Below, one piece after another: positions 56,054 through 64,000 of a DNA stretch of 64,000 nucleotides (positions are counted from its first letter, which is position 1; every line of letters starts with the position of its first letter). Under the pieces are notes generated by a model. That model did not search any database, was not told the DNA's origin, and saw nothing but the letters and a program-made list of their open reading frames with translations. The position numbers were made by a program, and so were the translations under genes. This DNA is from Fictibacillus sp. BK138 (GTDB lineage Bacteria; Bacillota; Bacilli; Bacillales; Fictibacillaceae), in assembly GCF_004216955.1 (NCBI RefSeq), contig NZ_SGXL01000002.1, positions 186,001-250,000 on the forward strand. Reading direction: 5' to 3'.

Positions 56054-58260
56054 GGAATGGCTCCTTTCCAGGCATCTTCCAGTTCCTGGAGCGTACAGGA
56101 TAATAATTCTTCACCCTGTTCATTATCGATCGCAAGACCGCTCTCAGAACGTACAAACCCTATGATTTTTGCATCTTTTACAAGCTGTTGGAACTCATCT
56201 TGATTTTCAGGTTTTACCGTTACTAAGAAACGGGATTGAGATTCACCAAAAAGACTTCCTATCGGCTCATCTGTCAGCGTAACGCTCGCCCCAACTTTTC
56301 CGTCCATCACAGATTCAGCAAGTGCTACTGAAAGTCCGCCTTCTGCCACATCATGTGCTGAAGCGATAAGCCCTTTTTGGATCGCTGTTAAAAGATCACG
56401 CTGTCTGTTTTCTTCCACTTCAAGATCGATGTGAGGTGCTTTGCCGAAAATGCGGCCTTCTTTCATCTTCTGAAGTTCACTGCCGCCAAATTCAGGCTTG
56501 CTGTCACCGATCAGATAGATGATATCTCCCGCTTCTTTAAAGCTTTGCGTTACAATGTGCTTTGTATCCTCAATCAGCCCTACCATTCCGATAACAGGCG
56601 TCGGGTAAACCGCTACACCGTTCGTTTCGTTATAAAGAGATACGTTTCCACCGATTACAGGAGTCTCAAGCTTTGTACATGCCGCGCTCATGCCGTCAGC
56701 CGATTTTTCAAGCTGCCAGAAGATCTCCGGCTTCTCAGGATTTCCGAAGTTTAAGCAGTCCGTTACAGCTAATGGTTTCGCACCTGAACATACAAGGTTA
56801 CGAGCCGCTTCAGCAACAGCAATTTTCCCGCCAACTTCAGGATCAAGATATAAATAACGAGAATTACAATCCGTTGTCATCGCTAACGCCTTTTTCGTTC
56901 CTCTTATTCTCACAACTGCTGCATCAGATCCTGGCGCTACCACTGTATTCGTACGAACCATATAGTCATATTGGTTATAAATCCACTCTTTGCTCGCGAT
57001 CGTCGGCTGCTCAAGTAATGATAGCAACGTAGATTTGAAGCTAGTAACCTCTGGGATATAGTCCTCTTGCGCTTGGAATTCACCATAATATGCCGGTTCT
57101 TTTGAAGGCTTATGATAAACCGGTGCATCTTCAGCAAGTGCATCTACTGGTACATCTGCTACAATTTCACCTTGATGAGTGAGGCGCAGTACCTTTTCTT
57201 CGATAACCGTTCCGACTGTTACACAATCAAGATCCCACTTTTCAAAAATCTTCTCTACTTCATGCTCGCGGCCTTTTTCCACAACTAACAGCATGCGTTC
57301 CTGCGATTCTGACAGCATCATCTCGTAAGCCGTCATACCTGTTTCGCGCTGCGGAATAAGGTCAAGGTTCATCTCGATCCCCATTCCTGCTTTACTTGCC
57401 ATCTCAGCTGACGAGCTTGTCAGTCCAGCCGCACCCATATCCTGAATCCCAACAAGCGCATCACAGTTATGAATCAGCTCCAAACAAGCTTCCATCACGA
57501 GCTTTTCCATGAACGGATCGCCAACTTGAACCGCCGGACGTTTTTCTTCTGATGCTTCAGATAATTCTTCCGATGCGAATGTTGCACCATGGATGCCGTC
57601 GCGTCCCGTTTTTGCTCCAACGTACATCACGGAGTTGCCAGCACCTTTTGCCTGACCTTTTTTAATATCTTTGTGATCGATTAAACCCACACACATTGCG
57701 TTAACAAGCGGGTTACCTTCGTATGACGGATCAAACTGAACTTCTCCGCCTACTGTCGGAATACCGATACAGTTTCCGTACCCTGCGATACCAGCTACAA
57801 CTTGCTCAAACAAATACTTCACACGAGGGGATTCTAATTCACCAAAACGCAGCGAGTTCAGCATTGCGATCGGACGCGCTCCCATTGAGAAAACGTCACG
57901 GATAATGCCGCCAACACCTGTTGCAGCCCCTTGATAAGGTTCAATCGCTGATGGATGGTTGTGAGACTCGATCTTGAATACAACCGCCTGGCCATCACCG
58001 ATATCCACGATTCCAGCACCTTCGCCCGGCCCTTGCAGCACACGCTCTCCCTTAGTCGGGAACTTGCTCAATACTGGTTTTGAATTTTTATAGGAACAGT
58101 GTTCACTCCACATAACAGAGAACAATCCAGTTTCCGTCCAGTTTGGAAGTCTACCAATAATCTTTTCTACCAATTCAAACTCTGAATCACTTAAGCCCAT
58201 TTTACGGTACAATTTCTGTTCTTTAATTTGAGAACTTGTTGGTTCATGTTGCAGCGACAT
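56029..58260 (-). CDS. purL: Phosphoribosylformylglycinamidine synthase, small-type PurL subunit
   Basis: A 743-residue ATPase subunit of the PurLQS complex that makes [28 protein letters not shown] is the substrate motif; [15 protein letters not shown] the N-terminal signature. As in other Gram-positives it is split, with PurQ and PurS as separate subunits just upstream. Overlaps purQ and purF. Confidence 0.97.
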   Translation of the reverse strand: MSLQHEPTSSQIKEQKLYRKMGLSDSEFELVEKIIGRLPNWTETGLFSVMWSEHCSYKNSKPVLSKFPTKGERVLQGPGEGAGIVDIGDGQAVVFKIESHNHPSAIEPYQGAATGVGGIIRDVFSMGARPIAMLNSLRFGELESPRVKYLFEQVVAGIAGYGNCIGIPTVGGEVQFDPSYEGNPLVNAMCVGLIDHKDIKKGQAKGAGNSVMYVGAKTGRDGIHGATFASEELSEASEEKRPAVQVGDPFMEKLVMEACLELIHNCDALVGIQDMGAAGLTSSSAEMASKAGMGIEMNLDLIPQRETGMTAYEMMLSESQERMLLVVEKGREHEVEKIFEKWDLDCVTVGTVIEEKVLRLTHQGEIVADVPVDALAEDAPVYHKPSKEPAYYGEFQAQEDYIPEVTSFKSTLLSLLEQPTIASKEWIYNQYDYMVRTNTVVAPGSDAAVVRIRGTKKALAMTTDCNSRYLYLDPEVGGKIAVAEAARNLVCSGAKPLAVTDCLNFGNPEKPEIFWQLEKSADGMSAACTKLETPVIGGNVSLYNETNGVAVYPTPVIGMVGLIEDTKHIVTQSFKEAGDIIYLIGDSKPEFGGSELQKMKEGRIFGKAPHIDLEVEENRQRDLLTAIQKGLIASAHDVAEGGLSVALAESVMDGKVGASVTLTDEPIGSLFGESQSRFLVTVKPENQDEFQQLVKDAKIIGFVRSESGLAIDNEQGEELLSCTLQELEDAWKGAIPCLLTSKV

Positions 58261-58927
58261 AGCGTTCCCTCCAGCTCTTCACGATTGATTGAAATAATTT
58301 CAGTCCATCCTTGCTTCCTAACAGCTCATCAACAGCGCGTTCCGGATGCGGCATCATCCCAAGTACATTGCCCTCTTTATTTGTAATTCCGGCAATATCC
58401 TCAACAGATCCGTTCGGATTTTTTGCATAGGTGAATACGATCTGATTGTTTTCTTTCAACGTCTTTAGCGTCTCTTCATCGCAATAATAGTTTCCTTCAC
58501 CATGTGCCACCGGAACAGAGATCACTTCACCTTTTTCGTATTGAGATGTAAAAAGTGTTTGATCATTTACAACAACAAGCTCTTCTGGCTGGCAGATAAA
58601 TTTCAGCGATTCATTACGGCGCATCGCTCCAGGCAATAGACCTGTTTCAAGCAAAATCTGAAATCCGTTGCAAACACCTAGAACGGGCTTGCCTTCTTTT
58701 GCCGCCTTTACAACCTCACTCATCACGTTTGAAAATTGTGCGATCGCCCCAGAGCGTAAATAATCTCCATATGAGAAGCCGCCTGGCAATAAAATACCGT
58801 CAAATCCACTTAAGTCTGATGCATCATGCCAGACATACTCAACCTCACTGCCAAGCTCGTCTTTTACCGCATGATACATATCTGTGTCACAGTTCGATCC
58901 TGGGAATACGATTACTGCAAACTTCAC
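58244..58927 (-). CDS. purQ: Phosphoribosylformylglycinamidine synthase glutaminase subunit
   Basis: A 227-residue class I glutamine amidotransferase. Nucleophile Cys in [10 protein letters not shown], catalytic His/Glu in [11 protein letters not shown], and [12 protein letters not shown] in the oxyanion loop. Overlaps purS by 4 and purL by 17 bases. Confidence 0.97.
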   Translation of the reverse strand: MKFAVIVFPGSNCDTDMYHAVKDELGSEVEYVWHDASDLSGFDGILLPGGFSYGDYLRSGAIAQFSNVMSEVVKAAKEGKPVLGVCNGFQILLETGLLPGAMRRNESLKFICQPEELVVVNDQTLFTSQYEKGEVISVPVAHGEGNYYCDEETLKTLKENNQIVFTYAKNPNGSVEDIAGITNKEGNVLGMMPHPERAVDELLGSKDGLKLFQSIVKSWRERYVAAT

Positions 58928-59178
58928 TGTGCAACAACCTCCTCCACCTCATACCGGTAGTCCTCAATAACCGGATTGGATAAAAGTTTAGAGCACATGC
59001 TAACGATTTTCTCATCTAGATCATAGTCGCCTTTTTGAAGTGTCAGCTCCAGATACTTGCCGATACGTACGTCTTCAACCTCTGACTGTCCCATCTTATG
59101 AAGCGAATGCATAACTGCCTTTCCTTGCGGGTCCAATACACTCTCTCTTAGCGTCACATAAACTTTTACTTTATACAT
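58924..59178 (-). CDS. purS: Phosphoribosylformylglycinamidine synthase subunit PurS
   Basis: An 84-residue ferredoxin-like subunit that bridges PurL and Pur[22 protein letters not shown] and the C-terminal [14 protein letters not shown] are typical. Overlaps purC by 13 bases and purQ by 4 bases. Confidence 0.96.
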   Translation of the reverse strand: MYKVKVYVTLRESVLDPQGKAVMHSLHKMGQSEVEDVRIGKYLELTLQKGDYDLDEKIVSMCSKLLSNPVIEDYRYEVEEVVAQ

Positions 59179-59888
59179 GATAGGCCTCCTAGACGTTTTA
59201 AAATAGTTTCATAAGCATCTGTTAAACTTCCAAGTTCACGGCGAAACACATCTTTATCAAATTTCTCGTTCGTTTCTGCATCCCATAAACGGCAAGTATC
59301 AGGGGAGATTTCGTCAGCTAACAGCAGTTGCCCTTCGCTGTCTAAACCAAATTCCAGTTTGAAATCTACAAGCTTCACATTTCGCTGAACAAAATACGAA
59401 GTCAGAATTTCATTAACCTGAAGAGCCTGTTTAGAGATGACTTCAAGCTGTTCTTTTGAAGCGAGATTGAGAATATCGATATGCTCTTCAGTAATCAGCG
59501 GGTCTCCAAGATCATCATTTTTAAAATAAAACTCAACAATCGTTCTTGGCAGGATCTGCCCTTCAGGTAAACCCGTGCGTTTTGAAAGCGAACCAGCCGC
59601 GATATTGCGCACGACCACTTCTAAGGGAATGATGGTCACCTTCTTTACGAGCTGCTCCGTTTCTGACACTCGTTTTACAAAATGAGATTCAATGCCTTTT
59701 TCTTTGAGCAACTCGAACAGAATGGATGATATCTCGTTGTTAAGTCTCCCTTTTCCTTCGATCTCGGCTTTTTTCTCACCGTTAAAAGCTGTGGCTGAAT
59801 CCTTATAGCTTACCCATACGATATTTTCGTCTGATGTTGCGTAGATTTTCTTGGCTTTTCCTTCATACAGCTGCTCTAGCTTCTCCAT
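59166..59888 (-). CDS. purC: Phosphoribosylaminoimidazole-succinocarboxamide synthase
   Basis: A 240-residue SAICAR synthetase. YEGKAKKIYAT, VSYKDSATAFNGEKKAEIEGKG, EVVVRNIAAGSL and ADEISPDTCRLWD are the ATP/CAIR/Asp binding segments. A GAGGGG-type site precedes the ATG. It is 326 bases after purB; that gap contains dispersed element copy 3 and a hairpin. Confidence 0.97.
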   Translation of the reverse strand: MEKLEQLYEGKAKKIYATSDENIVWVSYKDSATAFNGEKKAEIEGKGRLNNEISSILFELLKEKGIESHFVKRVSETEQLVKKVTIIPLEVVVRNIAAGSLSKRTGLPEGQILPRTIVEFYFKNDDLGDPLITEEHIDILNLASKEQLEVISKQALQVNEILTSYFVQRNVKLVDFKLEFGLDSEGQLLLADEISPDTCRLWDAETNEKFDKDVFRRELGSLTDAYETILKRLGGLSCIK

Positions 59889-59932
59889 TCTGACCCCTCC
59901 GTTTTAGGAACATTCCCAATATTCAATCTTTT

Positions 59933-59975
59933 AAAAAAGGCAAAGAGAAAGAGAGCTCTACATATCACTCTCTTT
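59933..59975 (-). terminator. Candidate weak terminator/attenuator before purC
   Basis: On the minus strand the 8-bp stem AAAGAGAG/CTCTCTTT (12-base loop) is followed after nine bases by TTTTTT. The long gap makes termination uncertain; partial attenuation within the operon is possible. Confidence 0.45.
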
Positions 59976-60029
59976 TTAGTTGAAGTCCTGCAAATAAGCT
60001 TTTATTGCAATTACTGTCGTCTTTGAAAG

Positions 60030-60160
60030 AAATTGATTTCCGTTCCAGATGCTCGCTTTCCGGGGGGCGTGCGGTGAGCCTCCTAGCGCTCTGCGCTGTT
60101 AGGAGTCTCACCTGACCCACTCGTCCCCCAGGAGTCTCGCATCTTGCACTTCAATCAACT
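60030..60160 (-). repeat. Dispersed ~130-bp intergenic element, copy 3 (inside pur operon)
   Basis: Same ordered blocks as copies 1 and 2: read on the minus strand, GCGAGACTCCTGGGGGA, CAGGTGAGACTCCTAAC, GGAGGCTCACCGC, CCGGAAAGCGAGCATCTG, with ATTGATT/CAATCAA ends. It separates purB from purC. Confidence 0.9.
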
Positions 60161-60214
60161 TTCAATGAAGTCTTTTAAAAACAACAATCTTTAAAGATCC
60201 TTCTTATAAACCTT

Positions 60215-61507
60215 TTAAAGCCCTAATCTGTCGAAGATCGTATCTACGTGTGACAGATGATAACTGTAATCAAAGCATTCAGAGATTTCTTCTGGTGTTA
60301 ATTTGTCTGTTATTTTTGTTTCTGCTTCTACTAATGTTCTAAACTGTACGCCTTCTTCCCATGCTTGCATCGCTTTTGGCTGCACTGTGTCGTATGCTTC
60401 TTCACGTGCCATGCCTTTGTCGATCAGTTTCAATAGTACTCGCTGTGAGTAGATCAATCCGTACGTGCGGCCCATGTTGCGCTTCATGTTCTCTGGGAAC
60501 ACCGTTAAGTTTTTGATGATGTTGCCAAAACGGTTCAGCATGTAGTTTAGTGCGATCGTCGCATCCGGCAAGATTACACGTTCAGCAGACGAATGCGAGA
60601 TGTCACGCTCATGCCATAGAGACACATTCTCGTAAGCTGTCATCATGTACCCGCGGATCACACGTGCTAATCCTGTCATGTTTTCAGAACCGATCGGATT
60701 TCGCTTATGCGGCATTGCAGAAGATCCTTTTTGACCTTTTGCAAAGAACTCTTCAACTTCACGCGTTTCACTCTTTTGAAGTCCGCGAACTTCTGTTGCA
60801 AACTTCTCGATGCTTGTTGCGATCAACGCGAGTGTTGACATGTAATGTGCATGACGGTCGCGCTGAAGTGTTTGTGTAGAGATTGGTGAAGCTTCTAACC
60901 CAAGCTTTTCACACACATATTTTTCAACGAAAGGGTCAATGTTGGCATATGTTCCAACTGCTCCAGAGATCTTTCCGAAACGAACCGTGTCAGACGCTTG
61001 CTTGAAACGTTCAACGTTACGCTTCATCTCTTCGTACCATAAAGCAAGCTTCAATCCAAATGTTGTAGGCTCAGCGTGTACACCGTGCGTACGTCCCATC
61101 ATCACTGTGTACTTATGTTCTTTCGCTTTCTCTCCTAAAATTTCAACAAAACGATCAAGGTCTTTTGCCAGGATGTCGTTTGCTTGTTTTAAAAGATAAG
61201 AAAGTGCTGTATCCACAACATCTGTTGAAGTCAGCCCGTAATGTACCCATTTGCGCTCTTCACCCAGCGTTTCAGAAACCGCTCTAGTAAAAGCAACCAC
61301 ATCATGACGTGTTTCTTCTTCGATCTCTAAAATGCGGTTAATATCAAACGACGCATTTTCACGAAGCTTCTTCACATCTTCCTTAGGGATATCACCAAGT
61401 TCAGCCCAAGCTTCACATGCCAGGATCTCAACTTCCAGCCAAGCTTGGTATTTGTTTTCATCCGTCCAAATAGCTCCCATCTCTGGGCGAGTATAACGTT
61501 CGATCAT
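60215..61507 (-). CDS. purB: Adenylosuccinate lyase
   Basis: A 430-residue fumarase-superfamily lyase acting at two steps (SAICAR to AICAR, adenylosuccinate to AMP). The signature is [34 protein letters not shown] and the catalytic loop [10 protein letters not shown] are also present. ATG overlaps the purK stop (ATGA). Confidence 0.97.
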   Translation of the reverse strand: MIERYTRPEMGAIWTDENKYQAWLEVEILACEAWAELGDIPKEDVKKLRENASFDINRILEIEEETRHDVVAFTRAVSETLGEERKWVHYGLTSTDVVDTALSYLLKQANDILAKDLDRFVEILGEKAKEHKYTVMMGRTHGVHAEPTTFGLKLALWYEEMKRNVERFKQASDTVRFGKISGAVGTYANIDPFVEKYVCEKLGLEASPISTQTLQRDRHAHYMSTLALIATSIEKFATEVRGLQKSETREVEEFFAKGQKGSSAMPHKRNPIGSENMTGLARVIRGYMMTAYENVSLWHERDISHSSAERVILPDATIALNYMLNRFGNIIKNLTVFPENMKRNMGRTYGLIYSQRVLLKLIDKGMAREEAYDTVQPKAMQAWEEGVQFRTLVEAETKITDKLTPEEISECFDYSYHLSHVDTIFDRLGL

Positions 61508-62667
61508 TGTTGTACCTCCGTCTTCTTTCTCTCTATAAATACGTTAGACACGATTTCAGCTTTTTCTAGCGCTTCTTCAATGGTTTCGCCTAAAACCGTA
61601 ATGTGCCCCATTTTACGTTTCGCTTTTGCTTCTTTCTTTCCGTACAGGTGCAGTTTCGCTTCTCCTAATTTTCCTATCTCATTTAACACGGTCTCATGAT
61701 GTTCACCTAAGATGTTGATCATTATGGCCGGTTTTATTAAGTCTGTATTACCAAGCGGCCAGTTGCACACAGCACGTACATGCTGATCAAACTGTGACGT
61801 CTCACATGCCTCGATCGTGTAATGCCCCGAGTTATGCGGGCGCGGTGCAAGTTCATTCACATAAATACCGCCGTCTTTTGCGACGAACATCTCTACAGCA
61901 AGCGTCCCAACAAGCTCCAGTTCCGTTGCGATTGACCCTGCTAAGAGCGTTGCTTGTTCCGCCGTTTGCTTTGTGATTCGTGCAGGTGCTATCGTTTGGT
62001 GCAGAATGTTGTCTCTATGAATATTCTCTGCTATCGGAAACGATTTAACCTCACCGCTTACGCTTCTTGTTAAAATAACCGAAATCTCTTTATCGAATTC
62101 CACCCATGACTCAAGGACACAATCAGTTTCTCTATTTAATAGCTGTTCTGCTTTTTCGATGTCGCTTTCCTGCTTGATCACAACTTGGCCTTTTCCGTCA
62201 TACCCCCCGCGGCACGTCTTTAGAACGGAAGGAAGTCCTAGCTGTGCGATTGCATCAGTTAAAGAATCTAAATCTGAAACAGGTCTGAAAGGAGCTACCG
62301 GTACGCCAGCTTTTACGAGTGTTTCTTTTTCTTTTAAACGATGTTGAGTAACTGCAAGAAGTCGGCTTCCCTGCGGCAGGTGTGCATTTTCCTCGAGCCA
62401 GCTTGCACTTTCTGCATCTATGTTTTCAAATTCATAGGTGACAACATCGCTTAGAGCTGCAAGCTTACGGATGCCTTCACGATCTTCGTAACCGGCTAAA
62501 ATCTGCTGATCTGCAACTTGCCCGCAAGGCGAATCTTCACCTGGCTCTAAAACTACGACACGTAGTCCCATTTCTCTTGCGCTCAATGTCATCATGCGCC
62601 CTAGCTGTCCGCCGCCTAAAATCCCAATTGTCTGCTGTGGTCTAATTGTTTTATACAAGCTGCTCAC
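61504..62667 (-). CDS. purK: 5-(carboxyamino)imidazole ribonucleotide synthase
   Basis: A 387-residue ATP-grasp enzyme that makes N5-CAIR from AIR and bicarbonate. [29 protein letters not shown] and [17 protein letters not shown] are the key motifs. The start is uncertain: GTG 62667 is chosen because it gives a B. subtilis-like N-terminus; TTG 62658 and an ATG at 62694 inside purE are alternatives. Overlaps the end of purE. Confidence 0.93.
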   Translation of the reverse strand: MSSLYKTIRPQQTIGILGGGQLGRMMTLSAREMGLRVVVLEPGEDSPCGQVADQQILAGYEDREGIRKLAALSDVVTYEFENIDAESASWLEENAHLPQGSRLLAVTQHRLKEKETLVKAGVPVAPFRPVSDLDSLTDAIAQLGLPSVLKTCRGGYDGKGQVVIKQESDIEKAEQLLNRETDCVLESWVEFDKEISVILTRSVSGEVKSFPIAENIHRDNILHQTIAPARITKQTAEQATLLAGSIATELELVGTLAVEMFVAKDGGIYVNELAPRPHNSGHYTIEACETSQFDQHVRAVCNWPLGNTDLIKPAIMINILGEHHETVLNEIGKLGEAKLHLYGKKEAKAKRKMGHITVLGETIEEALEKAEIVSNVFIERKKTEVQQ

Positions 62668-63136
62668 TACTTTCAATCGCCATCTCTTCAGCATTAGCCC
62701 GGCGTTGTTTAAGTCGTTGTCTTACACCTTCATCATGAACGGCTACCATTTGTGCAGCTAGAAGTCCTGCGTTCGCTGCACCAGCTTTACCGATAGCAAC
62801 AGTTGCTACGGGTACGCCTTTAGGCATCTGAACGATGGATAAAAGTGAATCAAGGCCATTGAGCGCTTTAGACTGAACCGGCACCCCGATAACAGGAAGG
62901 ATCGTCTTTGCTGCAACCATGCCCGGCAAGTGTGCTGCACCGCCAGCTCCTGCAATAATTACTTCAAGTCCTCTTTGTTCAGCTTCTTCTGCATATTGAA
63001 ACATAAGATCTGGTGTACGGTGTGCTGAAACTACTTTCTTTTCAAATGCTACTTCAAGTTCTTCTAAAATATCGCACGCTTCTTTCATTGTCTCCCAATC
63101 TGAAACACTTCCCATGATCACGCCTACTTTAGCCAT
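62651..63136 (-). CDS. purE: N5-carboxyaminoimidazole ribonucleotide mutase
   Basis: A 161-residue octameric mutase converting N5-CAIR to [18 protein letters not shown] binds the phosphate; SAHRTPDLM and [14 protein letters not shown] carry the catalytic His. AAGGAGG lies 7 bases before the ATG. First gene of the 12-gene purine operon, behind the riboswitch terminator. Confidence 0.97.
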   Translation of the reverse strand: MAKVGVIMGSVSDWETMKEACDILEELEVAFEKKVVSAHRTPDLMFQYAEEAEQRGLEVIIAGAGGAAHLPGMVAAKTILPVIGVPVQSKALNGLDSLLSIVQMPKGVPVATVAIGKAGAANAGLLAAQMVAVHDEGVRQRLKQRRANAEEMAIESSEQLV

Positions 63137-63164
63137 GGCAGCCTCCTTATTGTCAGAAAAAATA

Positions 63165-63220
63165 AAAAAGTCCAGTTTGTATGCTTCTCCCTAAATATGA
63201 GAGAAAGCAGCCAACTGGAC
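63165..63220 (-). terminator. Riboswitch-controlled terminator of the pur operon leader
   Basis: On the minus strand GTCCAGTTGGCTGCTTTCTC pairs with GAGAAGCATACAAACTGGAC (short bulges) and is followed by TTTTTTATT, about 30 bases before purE. This is the expression platform downstream of the guanine aptamer. Confidence 0.9.
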
Positions 63221-63255
63221 ATACGTATCCGATAAAAATAACAGAAAGATGCTTT

Positions 63256-63328
63256 CCCTCATAGTCTGATGAGATATAAGGTCATCAGGTAGAGACTTAC
63301 GGGCCATATCCCCGAAATTATATGAGGG
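63256..63328 (-). ncRNA. Guanine (purine) riboswitch aptamer
   Basis: P1 arms are CCCTCATA and TATGAGGG. On the minus strand P2 is CGGG-GATATGG-CCCG, with loop GATATGG as in xpt; J2/3 is TCTCTACC; P3 is TGATG...CATCA. The base in the GACTATG stretch that decides ligand is C (63264 on the plus strand as G), so the ligand should be guanine or hypoxanthine, not adenine. It sits between the promoter and the pur terminator. Confidence 0.95.
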
Positions 63329-63346
63329 CTTTATTCTTCTGGTTTT

Positions 63347-63376
63347 ATTGTAGCAATGGTCGTTTTCATTTGTCAA
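63347..63376 (-). promoter_or_regulatory. Promoter of the purine operon
   Basis: On the minus strand TTGACA (63371-63376), an 18-base spacer and TACAAT (63347-63352), a good sigma-A promoter, ending 19 bases before the aptamer. Confidence 0.82.
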
Positions 63377-63383
63377 CAAAAAT

Positions 63384-63417
63384 CGAACATTAAGTTATAT
63401 AAAATACTTAATGTTCG
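63384..63417. promoter_or_regulatory. PurR operator (paired inverted PurBoxes)
   Basis: CGAACATTAAGT and ACTTAATGTTCG are exact inverted 12-mers separated by 10 bases, upstream of the -35 box. They match the CGAA-centred PurBox arrangement bound by the PurR repressor of B. subtilis. Confidence 0.9.
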
Positions 63418-63424
63418 TGTTTTG

Positions 63425-63631
63425 CTATGATTTTATAAGTTTCCCTTCAAAAACAATTCGTTGTTCCTTCACTTCTGGTTCCAATCTGCCATTACGTTTC
63501 ACCTCATGAAACACAGGCTCTTCCATTCTTCTAACCGGTGTATAGCCTTCCTTTGCCATACGGTCCAGGCAGTCAGAAATGGACTCTCCTGTTTCAACAG
63601 CAAACTTCTTTTTAGATGGTTTCTTCTCCAT
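63425..63631 (-). CDS. yebG: NETI motif-containing protein YebG
   Basis: A 68-residue basic protein matching B. subtilis YebG: KKFAVETGESISDCLDRMAKEGYTPVRRMEEPVF. The usual NETI stretch reads GESI here. Function unknown. It lies 3 bases after yebE and just upstream of the pur promoter, the same order as in B. subtilis. Confidence 0.88.
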   Translation of the reverse strand: MEKKPSKKKFAVETGESISDCLDRMAKEGYTPVRRMEEPVFHEVKRNGRLEPEVKEQRIVFEGKLIKS

Positions 63632-63634
63632 CTG

Positions 63635-64000
63635 TTACCTCCTGATACCCTTGACCCAAAACCCGCCATGAAACGCTTTCGGCTCATGCGAAATAATAAA
63701 AGCCTTTGGATCCAAATCTTTAACTGTATTATATAGATTCAACTCTGATTTACGAGATGTGAGAATCTCCATCATTAAACGCTGTCCTTCACGACCTTCA
63801 GCAAGCCAGTTCGTAACCCCGTAGCCCTTGTTGCGAAGCGCATTAGGCAGGCCGCCCGCAAGATCAGTTGTAATCACGTTAACAGTAGTATATCCAAGTG
63901 CCAGCTTTTCCTCAATCTTCATCCCCACAAGCACACCGGCTCCATAACCAACCGCATAAGCAATCAAGTTCTGAATCTCATTCAAGTTATCAAGTACTAG
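63635..64000 (-). CDS. yebE: UPF0316/DUF2179 membrane protein YebE, C-terminal part (runs off window)
   Basis: The frame stays open to the right edge, so only the C-terminal 121 or so residues are seen. [22 protein letters not shown] is the last membrane helix and its boundary, followed by the DUF2179 cytoplasmic domain with [36 protein letters not shown]. Matches B. subtilis YebE (about 184 residues from memory). An apparent TTG start at 63985 is internal. Confidence 0.88.
   Translation of the reverse strand, partial: LVLDNLNEIQNLIAYAVGYGAGVLVGMKIEEKLALGYTTVNVITTDLAGGLPNALRNKGYGVTNWLAEGREGQRLMMEILTSRKSELNLYNTVKDLDPKAFIISHEPKAFHGGFWVKGIRR

Larger units (their letters stand above)
59889..60214. 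other. 326-base gap between purB and purC inside the operon
   Basis: Contains dispersed element copy 3 (60030-60160) and a hairpin with AAAGAGAG/CTCTCTTT arms at 59948-59975. No gene. Confidence 0.75.

Noticed and set aside
63191-63379. Small minus-strand frame of 62 codons upstream of purE
   Set aside because: It coincides with the guanine aptamer, promoter and terminator; no ribosome binding site.
63635-63985. Complete 116-residue gene starting at TTG 63985
   Set aside because: The frame continues to the window edge and the sequence is the C-terminal part of a longer YebE-type protein.

Overview
This 64 kb window is a chromosomal segment from a low-to-moderate GC Firmicute of the family Bacillaceae. 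Gene order from about 63.9 kb down to 12.7 kb follows the Bacillus subtilis order yebE-yebG-purEKBCSQLFMNHD-yerA-yerB-yerC-pcrB-pcrA-ligA-yerH-gatCAB-yerO-swrC-dgkB-rlmCD, all recognised from protein sequence. Extra genes are inserted at several joints. Spore coat laccase CotA implies an endospore former. Protein style and the intergenic repeats suggest a Fictibacillus-like organism, but the genus is an inference. No rRNA, tRNA, prophage, insertion sequence or CRISPR array was seen.

Layout. 0-12.5 kb is an accessory region: an oxidoreductase fragment at the edge, a YqiG-type old yellow enzyme, TspO, three small unknowns, a PQQ-type sugar dehydrogenase lipoprotein, CotA, a VOC protein, an SstT-type Ser/Thr symporter, a secreted M4 metalloprotease, a GC-rich S51-type peptidase and a tRNA-dihydrouridine synthase. 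12.7-17.3 kb holds rlmCD, a secreted subtilisin-like protease, a methyltransferase and dgkB. 17.5-25.5 kb is an insertion relative to B. subtilis: GNAT, a small membrane protein, a TIM-barrel protein, a CPBP protease, a four-gene oligopeptide-type ABC transporter without a binding protein, and a GRDP-like protein with a Cys/Gly/Ser tail. 25.8-42.8 kb is conserved core: swrC with divergent repressor yerO, gatCAB, P5C dehydrogenase, yerH, ligA, pcrA, pcrB. 43.1-49.9 kb holds a GNAT, a YwrO-like quinone reductase with its MarR regulator, yerC, yerB, yerA, a small membrane protein, an MFS transporter and a 34-residue EYxxD membrane protein. 49.9-63.4 kb is the complete 12-gene purine operon on the minus strand, with PurBox operator, guanine riboswitch and riboswitch-controlled terminator. 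yebG and a partial yebE follow.

The most unusual content is intergenic. Five short arrays (near 25.6, 33.4, 36.3, 44.9 and 51.4 kb) have a core of 8-10 bases repeated four to six times at a 20-21 bp pitch, about two turns of B-DNA. Three share a hairpin-forming head sequence. The core word is constant within a locus but differs between locus groups. One array lies inside the purine operon between purH and purD. Three copies of an unrelated element of about 130 bp with GTTRATT/AATYAAC ends are also present, one inside the operon between purB and purC, and a perfect 25+25 bp palindrome lies at 17.45 kb. Together these suggest repeated invasion or homogenisation of intergenic DNA, possibly with a regulatory or architectural role.
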